A DNA stretch of 64,000 nucleotides, from assembly GCA_029449235.1 (NCBI GenBank), contig JANATG010000009.1, forward strand, positions 558,001 through 622,000, read 5' to 3'. This document shows, in pieces, positions 11,183 through 22,885 of this stretch. How positions within the stretch are numbered: the stretch's first letter is position 1; each line of letters begins with the position of its first letter. This stretch comes from Linnemannia schmuckeri (Eukaryota > Mortierellomycota > Mortierellomycetes > Mortierellales > Mortierellaceae). Below the pieces are notes generated by a model. The model saw only the letters and a list, made by a program, of their open reading frames with translations. It had not been told where the DNA came from and made no database searches. The position numbers and the translations under genes are program-made.

Positions 11183-13888
11183 CTCGACTCAATTGGCGTG
11201 AGGGGGGTGGAGGGAAGATGGTTGAGTGAGTGAGTGAAGGTGAGGTAGTTGTTGTCGCCGTCGTGATGTCGTTATGTATTTGTTGACTCTGTTGTTGTAA
11301 AGGCAAGGCAGGGTGTGAAAGGAAGGAAAGAGAGAAGGAAAGAGAGGAGGAACGAGGGGAGGGGTTAATAGATGACGAAAGGGTCCAATGTTTTTGAGTA
11401 ACGACCAGGGGGAGAATCAAAAAAGAGAGGAAGGAGAAGAAAAGAAAGGAAATGTGCATATGGACAAAATTACAAAGAAAAAAATAAAAAAAGAGGGGGT
11501 GAAGACAAAGTGAGGATGATCGTGCAGGTGGACAGGTGTTGTGATAGTAATGAACAAGATCGAAGAAAGGAAGGGAAAGGATATTGCACGACACCACCAG
11601 ATCCTACAAACACCCACACACGCATACGCAAACGCATAAAAGCGACCTGGTCACGACAGCCTGTAGGCCAGGAACCACTCTCTTTTTTGCTGGATATGGT
11701 CGTCTGCCTTTATTCGATCCGTTCTTTTGTTCGCTCGTTGATTGTTTAGGAGGACGCAGGGGAAAAGGGCGAGAGATGTCGAAGGGAGGGGGAAAGCCTG
11801 AGAAGACGTGCGCATAGTCAGACATAAAAGGGCTTGATAGGCAATTGAACATTGAGAAGAGTAGGTATGGATAAGGGCTACGCATTGGGCTGGATAAGAT
11901 CGAACAAACAATTTCGAACACGAAGCTGGCAGTTGGGGGCGACAGTACATCAAGAGTAGATAAAAAAAATTATATGCAGCTGTCGTGTGAAATGAGGCAG
12001 GGTAAATGAGGCAGTGGTGGAACTTCCGTGGAAGGGACTGGGCGCAAGGGGATTGCCACATCCGATTGGAGATATCGCTCGCTTTTTCTGCATTTTCTTT
12101 TGTTTTGTGTTTTTGTAATTGGTGCGCTCTGCTCTGCCTTGCAGCGTCGATGTTTTTGAGTTTCACAGCGATCAAGCGAATCTTTTCTTTCTTTTTTTTT
12201 CCCCCTCTGTTAACTCGATACTTCAATGTTGGTGCGAAGGGATGATGTGTATGTGCAATTTGAAGAGGATGTTGCGGTTTTAACAAAGGATACGAATTAT
12301 CAATTCGAGTGTGGATACTGTAATGTGTAGACTCCAATTCATCGCGCGGGGTTTGCGAGAAGGTGATTGGCATGCATGTCGAGATGCGGGGGTTTATATT
12401 GTCGAGTTGAAAAGACGAAGAAGACAATGGAAGAAAGAAACGGGGGTTTGGATCGATTTCAATTGCGTCGAGAGAAGGAAGGAGATGGCTGTTGCATGGT
12501 TGTATTAAGGTGCAATTGTGAGAGTGTGAGCGCGAGAGAAAAGGAGAAGAGCATGAATATTGCCTCCTGCAGCAGATCAATGGATAGGCGTGCAAGAAAA
12601 AAGAAGGAGGATGGAATAGCTCCAAGGATACGTACCGAGGGACTTTGTCTATGGGGAGTGGCGAGGACGAGAAAGGAGGAGGACTGGTGGCAACTAGGCA
12701 AGGCGTGAAAAAAGTCGAAAAAAGCAGTTGTCGAGACACACAAGAGTGGAGAGTGGAGAGTGGACGGTGAAGAGTGAAGAGTGAATGCGAAGAAGAGAGG
12801 TACAATGAAAGCGTGCACAGATTCGTGAACAAATGAATGATGTGAAGAACCGAATGAGATGGTGAAAGAGAAAGATAGAAGGAATGCAATAGCAAGGGTG
12901 ATCAGGCAAAGGTAGCAAAAGGACGGTTCAGTGTTGGAGATGGTCGTCTGGTAATAAAAAAGGCAAAAAAAAAAAAAAAAAAAAAAAAAAAAGATGAGAA
13001 GAGGGTGGCGTGAAAATAATAAAAAAAAAAAAAAAATAACGAATAGCAAAATGTGGAACTACGCTCGTGGCAATGAAGTCTCCGTAGGGGCGAAGGAAGG
13101 AGTGGTGGAATGAGGAAGTAGGGAAGTAGAGATGACGGAGCAAGGATGAGAATGCAGGTAGGGAGGAAATAAAAAGAAAAAAATTAAAAAAATGAAAAAT
13201 AAAAAATAAAACCAAAAAGTCAGGGCTAAGAGAAAAGGATGAAAAAGAGGACAACAACGAAGAGGAGGAGGAAGAGGAGAAAGAGATGGAGCAAAGGCAA
13301 AGAGTCGAGAGTAGTGGGTGATGGAGACACTGGAGACGACCATTGGTAGAAAGGACTGCTTTTCAGTCTTATTCTTGAGCAATCTCAGCCGTCTAAAAGA
13401 AAAGCTTATGGATAAAGAGTACCATGGGTGCTATTTGACTTGTCTGACTAGTCGCTCCTTCTTGTCTTTCTTCTTTTCTTTTCTTGTGCTCATCCTTCTC
13501 TTCCTTCTCTTTTCCTTCACTTATCAAAACGATACCCTTTTCTCTTTTTTGTGCGCTCAGCCCATAGCCACTTACATCTCATCCCTGTACTCTTCCTTTC
13601 TTCCTTTCTCCTTATCTCTGTCGCTCTTTCTTCCTTTTGAACTACATTTATACTTTCGCACTGTCACCGACTACATAAAACTCTCACCTTTGGTTCATAC
13701 CTCATTCCCACTCGCCATCACATTCCAGTCTGTCGACAACACATACACACACACAACACAAGCACTTGACCTGTCATACACCCACACACGCCTACTCCCT
13801 CTCTCTCGCCCTTTCCTACATTCGTTCTCAATCACGCACTCACTCACTCACGCACATACCTACGCCTACAGATACATAACACCCAACG
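11183..13888. promoter_or_regulatory. 2.7 kb divergent promoter between NVJ2 and the UBL3-like gene
   Basis: No gene is supported. The left part (to about 13300) is purine-rich on the plus strand, so pyrimidine-rich in the direction of the Nvj2-type gene. The right part (13430-13880) is pyrimidine-rich on the plus strand, toward the UBL3-like gene. A-runs occur at 12964-12991 and 13019-13036. Long frames here (for example 11651-12895, minus) are Ser/Leu/Phe-rich products of the base skew. Confidence 0.55.
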
Positions 13889-14269
13889 ATGACGGACACT
13901 TCGACTGCCACCCCTGGTCAAACAGGCGACGCCGCAGACAACAGCACAGTCTCGCTGACCTTGCTCCTTGTCTCTGGCTCTCGATCGACTTTTACCTTCC
14001 AGGGGACAGAGACTATCGAGAATGTAAAGGCCAAGGTCTTTGACAGTTGGCCCAAGGACTGGCAGGAAGAGAAGCCCGCCTCGCCTCAGTCTTTAAAGAT
14101 CCTTTACCTGGGCAAGTTCCTCGCCGACTCCTCGACTCTCGAATCCAACAAGATCCAGCCTGGAAACACAACAATAGTCCACCTGACTATCAAGGCCCCT
14201 GAGCAAGAACTCCACGGCAACTCAAAGTCCGACTCTGCCGCAAAGTGCAAGTTCTGCCTTATCCTCTAA
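13889..14269 (+). CDS. UBL3/MUB-type membrane-anchored ubiquitin-fold protein
   Basis: A single exon encodes 126 residues. After a Thr/Asp-rich leader, residues 21-101 form a ubiquitin-like fold of the UBL3 type (FQGTETIENVKAKVFDSWPK, then LKILYLGKFL and TTIVHLT). It lacks the Gly-Gly end of conjugated ubiquitins and instead stops with CKFCLIL. That is a CaaX box with Leu last, so geranylgeranylation of Cys123 is expected, with Cys120 a possible palmitoylation site. UBL3 proteins sit on the plasma membrane, sort proteins into extracellular vesicles in animals and bind E2 enzymes in plants (family knowledge). A larger overlapping frame starting at 13318 is only CT-rich leader. Confidence 0.9.
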   Translation: MTDTSTATPGQTGDAADNSTVSLTLLLVSGSRSTFTFQGTETIENVKAKVFDSWPKDWQEEKPASPQSLKILYLGKFLADSSTLESNKIQPGNTTIVHLTIKAPEQELHGNSKSDSAAKCKFCLIL

Positions 14270-14955
14270 AAGAAACCCCAACCGTTGTTTTTCGTTTTTT
14301 CTTTCTTGTTTTACTCTTTGCTTCTGGACTGGACCTCTTTTTTTTCTCGCATTTCTGCTCAGCTACGTCTCCTTTTACAACATACAACTACTACACCTGC
14401 TACTGCTTGCACTTACTACACTGCCGCCACAACTCCTCAAACCAACCTTATCCTCCGTTACCAAATACAGATCCCCTGTACACCTTTTGTTATCTATCTG
14501 AATTGACGCTGTGTCCTCTTCAAACAGAACATACTCAAACCACACCCTGTAACCCATAGGCCAGTCAACCATGACACTCTTCTCGTAACTCCGCCCGACT
14601 CGTTCTTTTGTGACAACCCCACCTTCTTGAAGTCCCTTTTTTTCTTTCTGCTGATCCACCTTTCTCTCTCTCCTTGTCTTCCTTACTTTCATCCACTACA
14701 CTACGTCCTCGTGCCCTCTACACTTCTTCTACTTTGTACCTTACCTCGATAATAAAATCTGCAAGTAGTTCAGGCAAAGCACAACGTTCATTTGGCGCCC
14801 ATGTGTCGTGCTGGATCTTGAATCACGTGAATTTTTATGCACGTGACAATTGATATCTGAAAGGAGGCGAGAAGAGAAAAGATCTTTCCTTCAGCTAACA
14901 GACACAACCAACCAACCAACCAACCAACCACTTAATCAACCATCGCCACAACACC
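14270..14955. other. UBL3-like 3' UTR and BuGZ promoter
   Basis: The sequence is CT-rich on the plus strand, ending with the AATAAA at 14751. Beyond it lies about 200 bases of probable promoter for the BuGZ gene, including ACGTG-type elements (CACGTGA near 14824 and 14839) and an (AACC)n run at 14908-14931. No gene is seen. Confidence 0.5.
14751..14756 (+). terminator. AATAAA polyadenylation signal of the UBL3-like gene
   Basis: A canonical hexamer about 480 bases after the stop codon and the first in that direction; function is inferred from position. Confidence 0.4.
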
Positions 14956-16966
14956 ATGGCCAAGAAGAACAAGAAAAAAGTCATTCGTCCCTGGTGCTGG
15001 TACGCAAAATGAGAGCATACAGCAAGCAAAACACCAGCAAAACAGCCGTTGGATCTAACAGGATGTACCCGTAGCTTTACTCACACACTCAGCCTCCCCC
15101 TTGCACCGCTGTCAATCTAGGTACTGCGAGCGTGATTTCGAGGACGAGAAGGTCCTGATCTCTCACCAAAGGGCCAAGCATTTCAAGTGTAACCACTGCA
15201 GCAAGAAACTCAACACCGCCGGAGGAATGGCCGTTCACGTTATGCAGGTCCACAAGGAGACCATCAGCACGTATGTCAACTACAGGAGCACTGGTCCTTT
15301 GGGAACACGCAAACCACCTTCGTCAATTTTTTCCCTTAAGCTTTTCTTTTTTGCTAACAACGACGGACAATATCTCTCCTCCATAGGGTGCCGAACGCAA
15401 TGGAGGGCCGCGAGTCAGTGGATCTGGAAATTTATGGCATGGAAGGCATCCCAGAAGAAGATCAAATTGCATACAACGCCAGGCAGGAAGCAGGAGACAA
15501 CCCAGTAAGCAAGCGTCCCAAGATTGCGGTGGAGTCTGTAGAGTTTTCAGCAGAGGACCTTCAGAGTCAACTGGCGGCTCATAAAGCAATGATGCAGGCA
15601 GCGGCAACACCCCCTGCTGGACCTCCTGCTGGACCTCCTGGAATGATGCCTGGCTTCTCTGGACCTCCAATCCTTCCACCTGGCATTTCTGGTGCACCCG
15701 GCATTTCTGGCGGTCCTCCAGGCAGTATCCCCCCAATGGCTCCAGGATTCCCACCAATGGTACCTCCTCCAGTGGGCGCTATGGGGGCACGACCACCCCC
15801 TCCTTTCCCAGGTCAGTTCCAATACCCAGGTATGCCCCCAGCTGCTGCTTCCGTCATGCCCGCTGCTTATAGCCAATTCTATCAACCAAGACCACCACCA
15901 CCACCTTTCGGAATGCCTCCTCACCCAGGGTAGGTTGTTATTTTTGTTATTATTGACTCTATGTCAACTGGCACAAGTGGATGACACGGTGATATCGGAG
16001 ATGACTCTAATGAAATCCATTTATTACACCTCGATCTAGTATGTCACACGCTGGCCCACCACCACCCCCGTTTCCTCCTTTTGGCAGTCAAATGCCTCCA
16101 CCAGGCGCTTGGCCGCCACCACAGAGACCACCATTTGGAGCACCGCATGCAATGCCGCCACAGCCACCACATGCGGGACTTCCTCCACCTAGATTTCCGA
16201 ATGGCGCACCTATGCCTGGATTTCCACCACCTGGAGTGCCTCCTAAAGGACCTTACGGACATCAGGGACCTCCACTCTCAGGACACGCATTGCCACCTCG
16301 GCCAGGCGGACCTCCTCCCTTGCCTCACAATGGACCAGCGACTACGAGTGCGCCTGGAGTGGCGCCACCCTCAACAGGTATTCCCAACAGTCAGATGCAT
16401 CAAGGTTTGAAGAACACATCACACATCACATCTACTCCCGACTCGACAACAAAGCTCCCTACTGGATCAGCAGCAGCACCCTCAAAACCAATTGTGGATG
16501 CTCCAGCTGGTAGCGCTACTCCTTTGAAGGGTGCTGTGACAGCATCTGCTGCACCTGTTGCTCCCACTGCAACTGCAGTCAAGACAGAGAGTGCGGCAGC
16601 AGCCCCTGCAGCCGCTGGCGGCGCGTCAGCAAAGAAGGAGAGCGTCCTTGTCTACAGCGACAATGATGTATCTGTGGTAAGTGCTTGTGCTCTCGCTTTC
16701 GCTCAATGCCTTTTGTTTCAGGTCTTGTTTCTAGCTCTTACGTCTTGGGCTTGCTCTTGCTCTTTCTTTGAGAGATGCGGAGGATCTCGTGGAAGTATCG
16801 CACCCAATGCTCTCATTGTTTTCTATCTTTGTTCTTCATCAGTTTACTGACTCTGGTTGTATTTGTCTTCATTTTATCGTTGACTGCATATGTTCAATAT
16901 TTGGAACAATAGGAGGAAATCCGAGCAGCATTGGAGAGGTATCGCTACAATCCACACACAGCATAA
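14956..16966 (+). CDS. BuGZ/ZNF207-type C2H2 zinc-finger protein with GLEBS-like motif
   Basis: Five exons: 14956-14999, 15121-15270, 15387-15929, 16040-16676 and 16913-16966, about 475 residues. The N-terminus MAKKNKKKVIRPWCWYCERD begins two C2H2 fingers (CWYC-HQRAKH and CNHC-HVMQVH) in the arrangement unique to BuGZ. VPNAMEGRESVDLEIYGMEG follows, also typical. The middle is Pro/Gly-rich and low-complexity, matching the phase-separating region of animal BuGZ. The tiny last exon completes VYSDNDVSVEEIRAALERY, equivalent to the Bub3-binding GLEBS segment with its paired Glu. BuGZ binds spindle microtubules and Bub3 and also acts in splicing (family knowledge from animals). Without the 18-codon last exon the GLEBS motif would be lost. 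Confidence 0.92.
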
Positions 16967-18479
16967 GTTCCAAGGTTATGTATGTTGCGCGTGTCAATAT
17001 CCATTCTATCATGCTGTTGTTTCATCGCCACAACATCATATTAATAAAAAAAAAAACACGAGAAAAAAAAAAGGTACAACACCGATGGCTTGCTGGAAGT
17101 CCATTGTTGTCGGCGACCTAAAAAACGCCTTTTTGTTTATATTCTGGGCTGTTGGATCTGGGTGCCTTTCTCAGGTGTGTGTCGAATGTCTCTTTTTCTT
17201 TTCATTTAGCGCGTAAAGACGACTTGCAGGAGCAGCAGCAACCAGTGAAAAAAAAAGAGGAAAAGGAGCAGCTCAACTTGGTTTTGCTGTGCCACAATTT
17301 GAGCACACTTCCAAATCCAAGTATGACCCCACAAGTCGCCTTTTCTACTTACACCGTGAACTCCTCTTTGTTTTTGACAGAAACAGAAGTGGAAGAATAA
17401 AGAGGAAGAATAAAGAGAAAGGGAGTTATGAATAGGTTCATAGGGGAGGGAGATTTTCTGCGATTTTTTTTTTACCGTCCCGGGCGGGAGAAAAGAAGAG
17501 AATCCAAAGATAGCGAAGGAAATGAGTCCCAGGGACCGGAATAAAATTGGCAAAGAACTGGCCCCTATTTTTGACCCGACGCAAGGAAAAAAAAAATACA
17601 CAAACACACACAACTGAGCACCAAGAAAGAATATTAATTACCTCGACAGGGAAGGGAAGAAGGAAAGGGGAGAAGAAGGATGAATTGAGTTGAGTTGGTG
17701 CTCGCCTTTGAGATTTTTGTTTTCTTAATTGACTTGACCTTATTGGTGAAAAGTAGTTTGTGTTTGTTTTTGGTTCCCGAGACGAATTAAAATAAGAATT
17801 GTAGGTTGTCGCGGATGGGTTATGAAGAAAGGAGGAAAGAAAGAAAGATGAAGAGGCGAAGTTTGAAGATAAAAGGGGGCGACAGGTAGAAAACGTCCGA
17901 AAGGATTGGACACAATTGGACGTTTTTGTTGATTGGGGAAGGAGGCATTGGGGGGAAATGAAAAAGGGTGCTGCTGTGGTATGCCTGGTAGGCAGAGTGC
18001 AATGGTATGCATTGCTGACTGGTCCTTTGTATGCGCATGGAGAGGGTACAAAGGGATGTGCAAGTAGGTGAATGAGCGTGTATGTGTCATGGGTTGGGTG
18101 GATTTCAGTCTGCTTCTGTTTCTACTTGCCGTGTCTACCCCATCGTACATCGCATAGGCCCTTCTTTCCTCCCTTCCTTCTTTGTTCCTCTACTTCTCCC
18201 ATGGGCCACCTTCTGCTCATAATTTATATTTTTATTATTATTTTTGTTTTGCCCTTTTCACCTTCTTTCTTCTTTCTTCTTTCTTCCTCTTGTTTTCTTT
18301 TTTCTTTTTTTTTCTCTTGCCTTCTTTCCTCCTTTTGCTCTGCTTGCTTCCAGACACCCACCATTCCTGTCATCACTTCGGTCCCCCTCCCCCCATCATC
18401 TCTTATCCGTGTTCTATTTATTCTATTCATCTTTCAATTTTTTTTTTCTTTTTTTTATTTCCTTTCCTTTCGTTTACCA
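16967..18479. promoter_or_regulatory. BuGZ 3' flank and CT-rich RTS1 promoter/leader
   Basis: No gene is supported in this 1.5 kb. From about 18090 to 18479 the plus strand is almost pure pyrimidine with T/C tracts, the same leader type seen before DHH1 and the UBL3-like gene. Frames in it are Phe/Leu/Ser strings. Confidence 0.5.
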
Positions 18480-20001
18480 ATGAAGAGCTTGAAGGGCGTG
18501 TTGTCGAGAAACAAGTCCAAGAACGCTCCTCCTCCCCCTCCTCCTCAACCCGCTTCTGTTGTTGCTCCTCCTCCTGCAGTCGCCGCTTCTCTTTCTGCCA
18601 CTGCTGCTGCTGCTCATCTTTCTTCCTCTTCTTCTTCCACTCCCACACCCACCTCTTCTCCTCCTTCCCCTCTTTCTCCTCTCTCCCCTCCCTCTCCACC
18701 CACCCCCACCCCTACGTCCACTTCCTCCAACAACAATAGCGCAACTGCTCCTGCTGCTGCTGCAACCAATACCAGCCCTTCTTCTCCCTCTTTCTCCAAC
18801 AATACAACCACCGCTGCGGTCATCGCCTCGAGTGACCCATCCAGCATCAACTCCGGACAGACTCCCGCCACCACTTCAGCAACTACTACTCCTATTTCCA
18901 CCACAACTACCGTCACCACCACCCCCCTTACTACTTCGACTACCACCACTCCTACTGTCTCCCCTCTGACTCCTTCGTCGCTCTCCTCTGCCACCGCTGC
19001 TAATAACGCCAACAACATCAACAATAGCAATAACACCAACAACAACCACAACAGTAACAACAACATTATCAACAGTAACACCAACGGTTTATCCCCCACT
19101 AACACCACTGCCGGAGCACACAGCAACCAGGCCCCCGTCCAGGTCCATACCAGTGCTACCAACGTCTACCCCAGTGACTCAACCCAGCACCCAACCGCAT
19201 CCTCCTTAGCCTATAGCCACAGCAACGGTCCCATGACTCAAGATCAACGGGACGCTCATCCCCCTACCATCGTCATTATGAATGCTGACCCTGTAAGTGG
19301 TTTTCCTTTCGTTCCCCATCTCCAAATACGCACTCTCTCTCCTTTATTATTTTACTATCTCTTTCATTTTTGAAGTAGAGAGAGAAAGGAGGAGGACAAC
19401 AAAGCCAGTGGTGTTGTTTGTACAAAAGGAAGCGCTGGGCCATCCTATTTTGCGTGTCGTGCCTGCCTTTGCTGTTGTTGACTATTACCTGTTGCCTGTT
19501 GCCTGTTGCGTTTTTCCACCTTGTCCCCTCTTTCCCCCTTTTTTCTTGTCTGTCGCATTGGTCAGTTGTTGACAACCGTCCCCCTGTCGACAGATCCCCT
19601 TCCCTTCTCTCGCTCTCTCTCAGCCTTGCTTTTTCCCCTAACCACGATGACAAAAGAGGTAACCTTGACGTCTAACTTCATTCGGATTGATACTTGTTAA
19701 ACCACACGCATTATTAGGCTGAATACCAACAGTCCGGAGCAACGTCGACGTTCGGCGGCCACCCAGCTTCTCCAAGCCCTGCATCACCCGCTGGGAAGTT
19801 AACAGGAGAGAAGGAGGTGCCCAAGAGCGGCCCATTGAATAGGATGAAGAACGCGCCCAAGGATGCGATCCCTATCAGCAAAACACCCAGGAGACAGCGA
19901 TCGTCTCGATTCCATGTCACGGAGCGCGTTACATTGGAGCGTCTGCAGGGTCTCGATGGTACAGTGACCCAACACCGTTAGAACCGTTTTATGATATTGT
20001 G

Positions 20002-20035
<34 letters not shown>

Positions 20036-22658
20036 CTGTGATCAAGCATCAATCATATTTGATCAACAGAAAAAAGTACTTTTGCTGTTTTTGTTTGATA
20101 AGCTTATTATTATTATCCCTCCCTTCCCGACAAGACCAACATCATGAATAAGTCGCTTACCGTCCTCCGATCCATTTATTTTGTTATTATTTCTTCCCGA
20201 GAATAGAGGTGGCTCATATCGATCGTCAGGAACTGTTCTTAAGAAAGATTGGGCAGTGTGCCGTCGTCTTTGACTTTAACGACGCATCTTCGGAACTCAA
20301 AGGCAAGGAGATCAAGCGACAGGCCCTGACAGAGATTCTGGACTATATCACCAACAACAGAGGCGTCATCACGGAGCCCATCTACCCTGAGGTCGTCAAC
20401 ATGGTACGAACAAAACGATACTTCTTTTTACTCTCTCTTTTTACTTTGCAATTTTTCACTCAGTATGAAAAAAAAAAAAAAAAAAAAAAAAAAACCTAAT
20501 GTGCCTCGCATGTGCGTATGCCTGTCTATCTGTTTGTGTATTCTTGTTCTTGATTAGTTTGCCACCAACTTGTTCAGAACTATCCCGCCCCAAATCAACC
20601 CATCAGGAGAGGCTTTCGATCCAGAGGAGGACGAACCTGTGCTGGAGCTGGCATGGCCTCACCTTCAAATCGTCTATGAGTTCTTCCTTCGCTTTATCGA
20701 ATCACCCGACTTCAACACCAACATGGCCAAAAAGTTTATCGACCACCACTTCATCCTTCAGGTACAGTATTTCGAGCTGCTTGAGATCATTGAGTGTCTA
20801 TGCAACTAATTGGCTCACGACTAATCTGATTTTGAATTTTGTCATTAATAGTTGTTGGAGCTATTCGACAGTGAAGATCCTCGTGAGCGCGACTTTTTAA
20901 AGACAACGCTTCATCGCATCTATGGCAAGTTCTTGAATCTGCGTGCATTCATCCGTCGCTCAATCAACAATGTCTTCTTCCAGTTTATTTACGAGAAGGA
21001 GAGACACAACGGAATTGCAGAGCTTCTCGAGATCTTGGGAAGGTGAGTCCTCTTGAACGACCTGTCATGAAACCAATTGTTTGGACAGACATTTCTGAGC
21101 GCTAGTAACCTGACACTAACACATTACTTTCGTGTTTCCTTTGTGGGTGGATTCACTGATATCTTTCTTTTTCCCGTTCTTAGCATTATCAACGGATTCG
21201 CGTTGCCTTTGAAGGAGGAACACAAGACTTTCCTCACAAAAGTCCTTTTGCCTCTGCACAAGGCCAGATCATTGACACTCTATCACCCTCAATTGGCCTA
21301 CTGTGTTGTCCAGTTCTTGGAGAAGGACCCTACCTTGACTGAGGAGGTATGACGACAGAATTGTCAGGATTTTATATTGTGGCAAAGTATGACCGTTGAT
21401 TTGAATAACTCTTGGCTAACCCTGCTTATTTTCGTTACTTCCCGCCTGATAGGTTGTTCATGGACTTTTGCGTTTCTGGCCAAAGGTCAACAGTCCCAAG
21501 GAGGTCATGTTCTTGAATGAGATTGAGGAGATTCTGGACGTGATTGAGCCATCAGAGTTTGTCAAGATCGAAGGACCATTGTTTACACAGATTGCTCGGT
21601 GTGTTTCCAGCCCACATTGCCAGGTACGCGTCCTGAAGTCACTGCTTCCATAGTCTTATTTGCTTGCTATTCGATGATCGTTCCAATCGGTTGCTAACGT
21701 TCCTTGTTTTTTCGCTATGAACTATAGGTGGCAGAAAGAGCATTATATTACTGGAACAACGAGTACATTGTTAACTTGATTCACGACAATGCCAACGAGA
21801 TCTTGCCTATTGTGTTCCAGTCGCTCTACAAGAACTCAAAGACGCATTGGAACAGGTATAGACACCATTCAATCGTTTACCTTCATATTAAGTGCACTAA
21901 TCAAATTGAAGGCATAAATTAGAATGGAAAATTAACCGGTTAATGCTCTTCCATGGCACACAACTTAGAACCATCCATGGCCTTGTTTTCAACGCCCTTA
22001 AGCTCTTCATGGATGCCACACCTAAGTTGTTTGACGAGTGCACCAACCACTACCGTCAGGCAAGACAAAAGTAAGAGCCGCTTCCATACAAGCCGAAAGT
22101 CTTGTCAAAAAATCAATTAGCATCAACATACTGACAGTCTATGCGCCGATCATTTTTTTTGGCTTATTCTAGTGATCGAAAGCGCCTTCAGGACAGAGAG
22201 GAAATTTGGCAGAGATTGGAGCAGCAAGCGATGCAGAACTATGCTAATCTCTCTGCCCAAGGTGCCGTGTCGGCCCCCATGCCCCATCTTGCAGAACCCA
22301 TCTCTGTGCCTCTTGGTATGTGGTTGCTATTATTATCTCATTTTTGGTCGTTGAACCTATGCTTCATAGACCAATGTGCTCACCAGATGTATTTATCCTT
22401 TTCATCAACGTAGAATCCTTTGACGATGGCGAGGTCATGGATGAGCCCGAGGAGGAGATTCTTGAGAACGGAGCTGATCAGGACCATTATGGCGGAGACT
22501 TGCAGACATTCGAGAACAACACCCCAGTCTTCCACCAGTTCCGCCGAAAGTCTATTATCCCTGTGGATGAGACTGTCCTGGACGAGCTCTCGCGCCATCG
22601 CAGTTTGGAGGAGGTGTTGGATATGAAGCGGTCAGCTACAAACGCCGACGTTGAGTAA
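18480..22658 (+). CDS. RTS1: PP2A B56-type regulatory subunit Rts1
   Basis: Eleven exons join in frame: 18480-19292, 19718-19958, 20207-20403, 20558-20761, 20852-21042, 21184-21346, 21453-21623, 21728-21855, 21969-22070, 22173-22315 and 22414-22658, about 865 residues. The first 330 residues are low-complexity Pro/Ser/Thr/Asn. The B56 HEAT-repeat solenoid runs from about 345 to 760. Visible blocks are DRQELFLRKIGQC, LDYITNNRGVITEPIYPEVV, FIRRSINNVFFQFIYE, RFWPKVNSPKEVMFLNEIEE and ALYYWNNEYI, very close to the family. B56 subunits target the PP2A heterodimer; in yeast Rts1 controls cell size, septins and sister-centromere protection (family knowledge). The start lies directly after the CT leader. 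Confidence 0.95.
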
Positions 22659-22839
22659 AAGTGTAGAGTAGAGCACAGGACAGGACAGGACAGTAGTGGA
22701 AAGCCTATTCCCTGGAGGAGGATGGTGATGATGATTATGAAGGATAAGAAGGCGAAGAAAAATAGTCCTGACGGTTTGGTGTTTGTTATTGCTAGACGTC
22801 ATGGACAACCTACTCTTTTAATGAAAACCTCAATGATAG

Positions 22840-22845
22840 AATAAA
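22840..22845 (+). terminator. AATAAA polyadenylation signal of RTS1
   Basis: The hexamer lies 182 bases after the RTS1 stop and 41 bases before the assigned MTC5 start, so 3' end formation of one gene would overlap the 5' end of the next. Confidence 0.45.
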
Positions 22846-22885
22846 ATCACATGACCAGATTTGCCACACCTGCTGCAAAAAAAGC

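Noticed and set aside
11651..12895. 414-codon minus frame rich in Ser/Leu/Phe/His
   Set aside because: It lies in the pyrimidine-skewed leader of the Nvj2-type gene, has no motif, and its composition follows from the base skew.
13318..14043. 241-codon plus frame overlapping the UBL3-like start
   Set aside because: It reads the CT-rich leader and then runs out of frame into the true gene.
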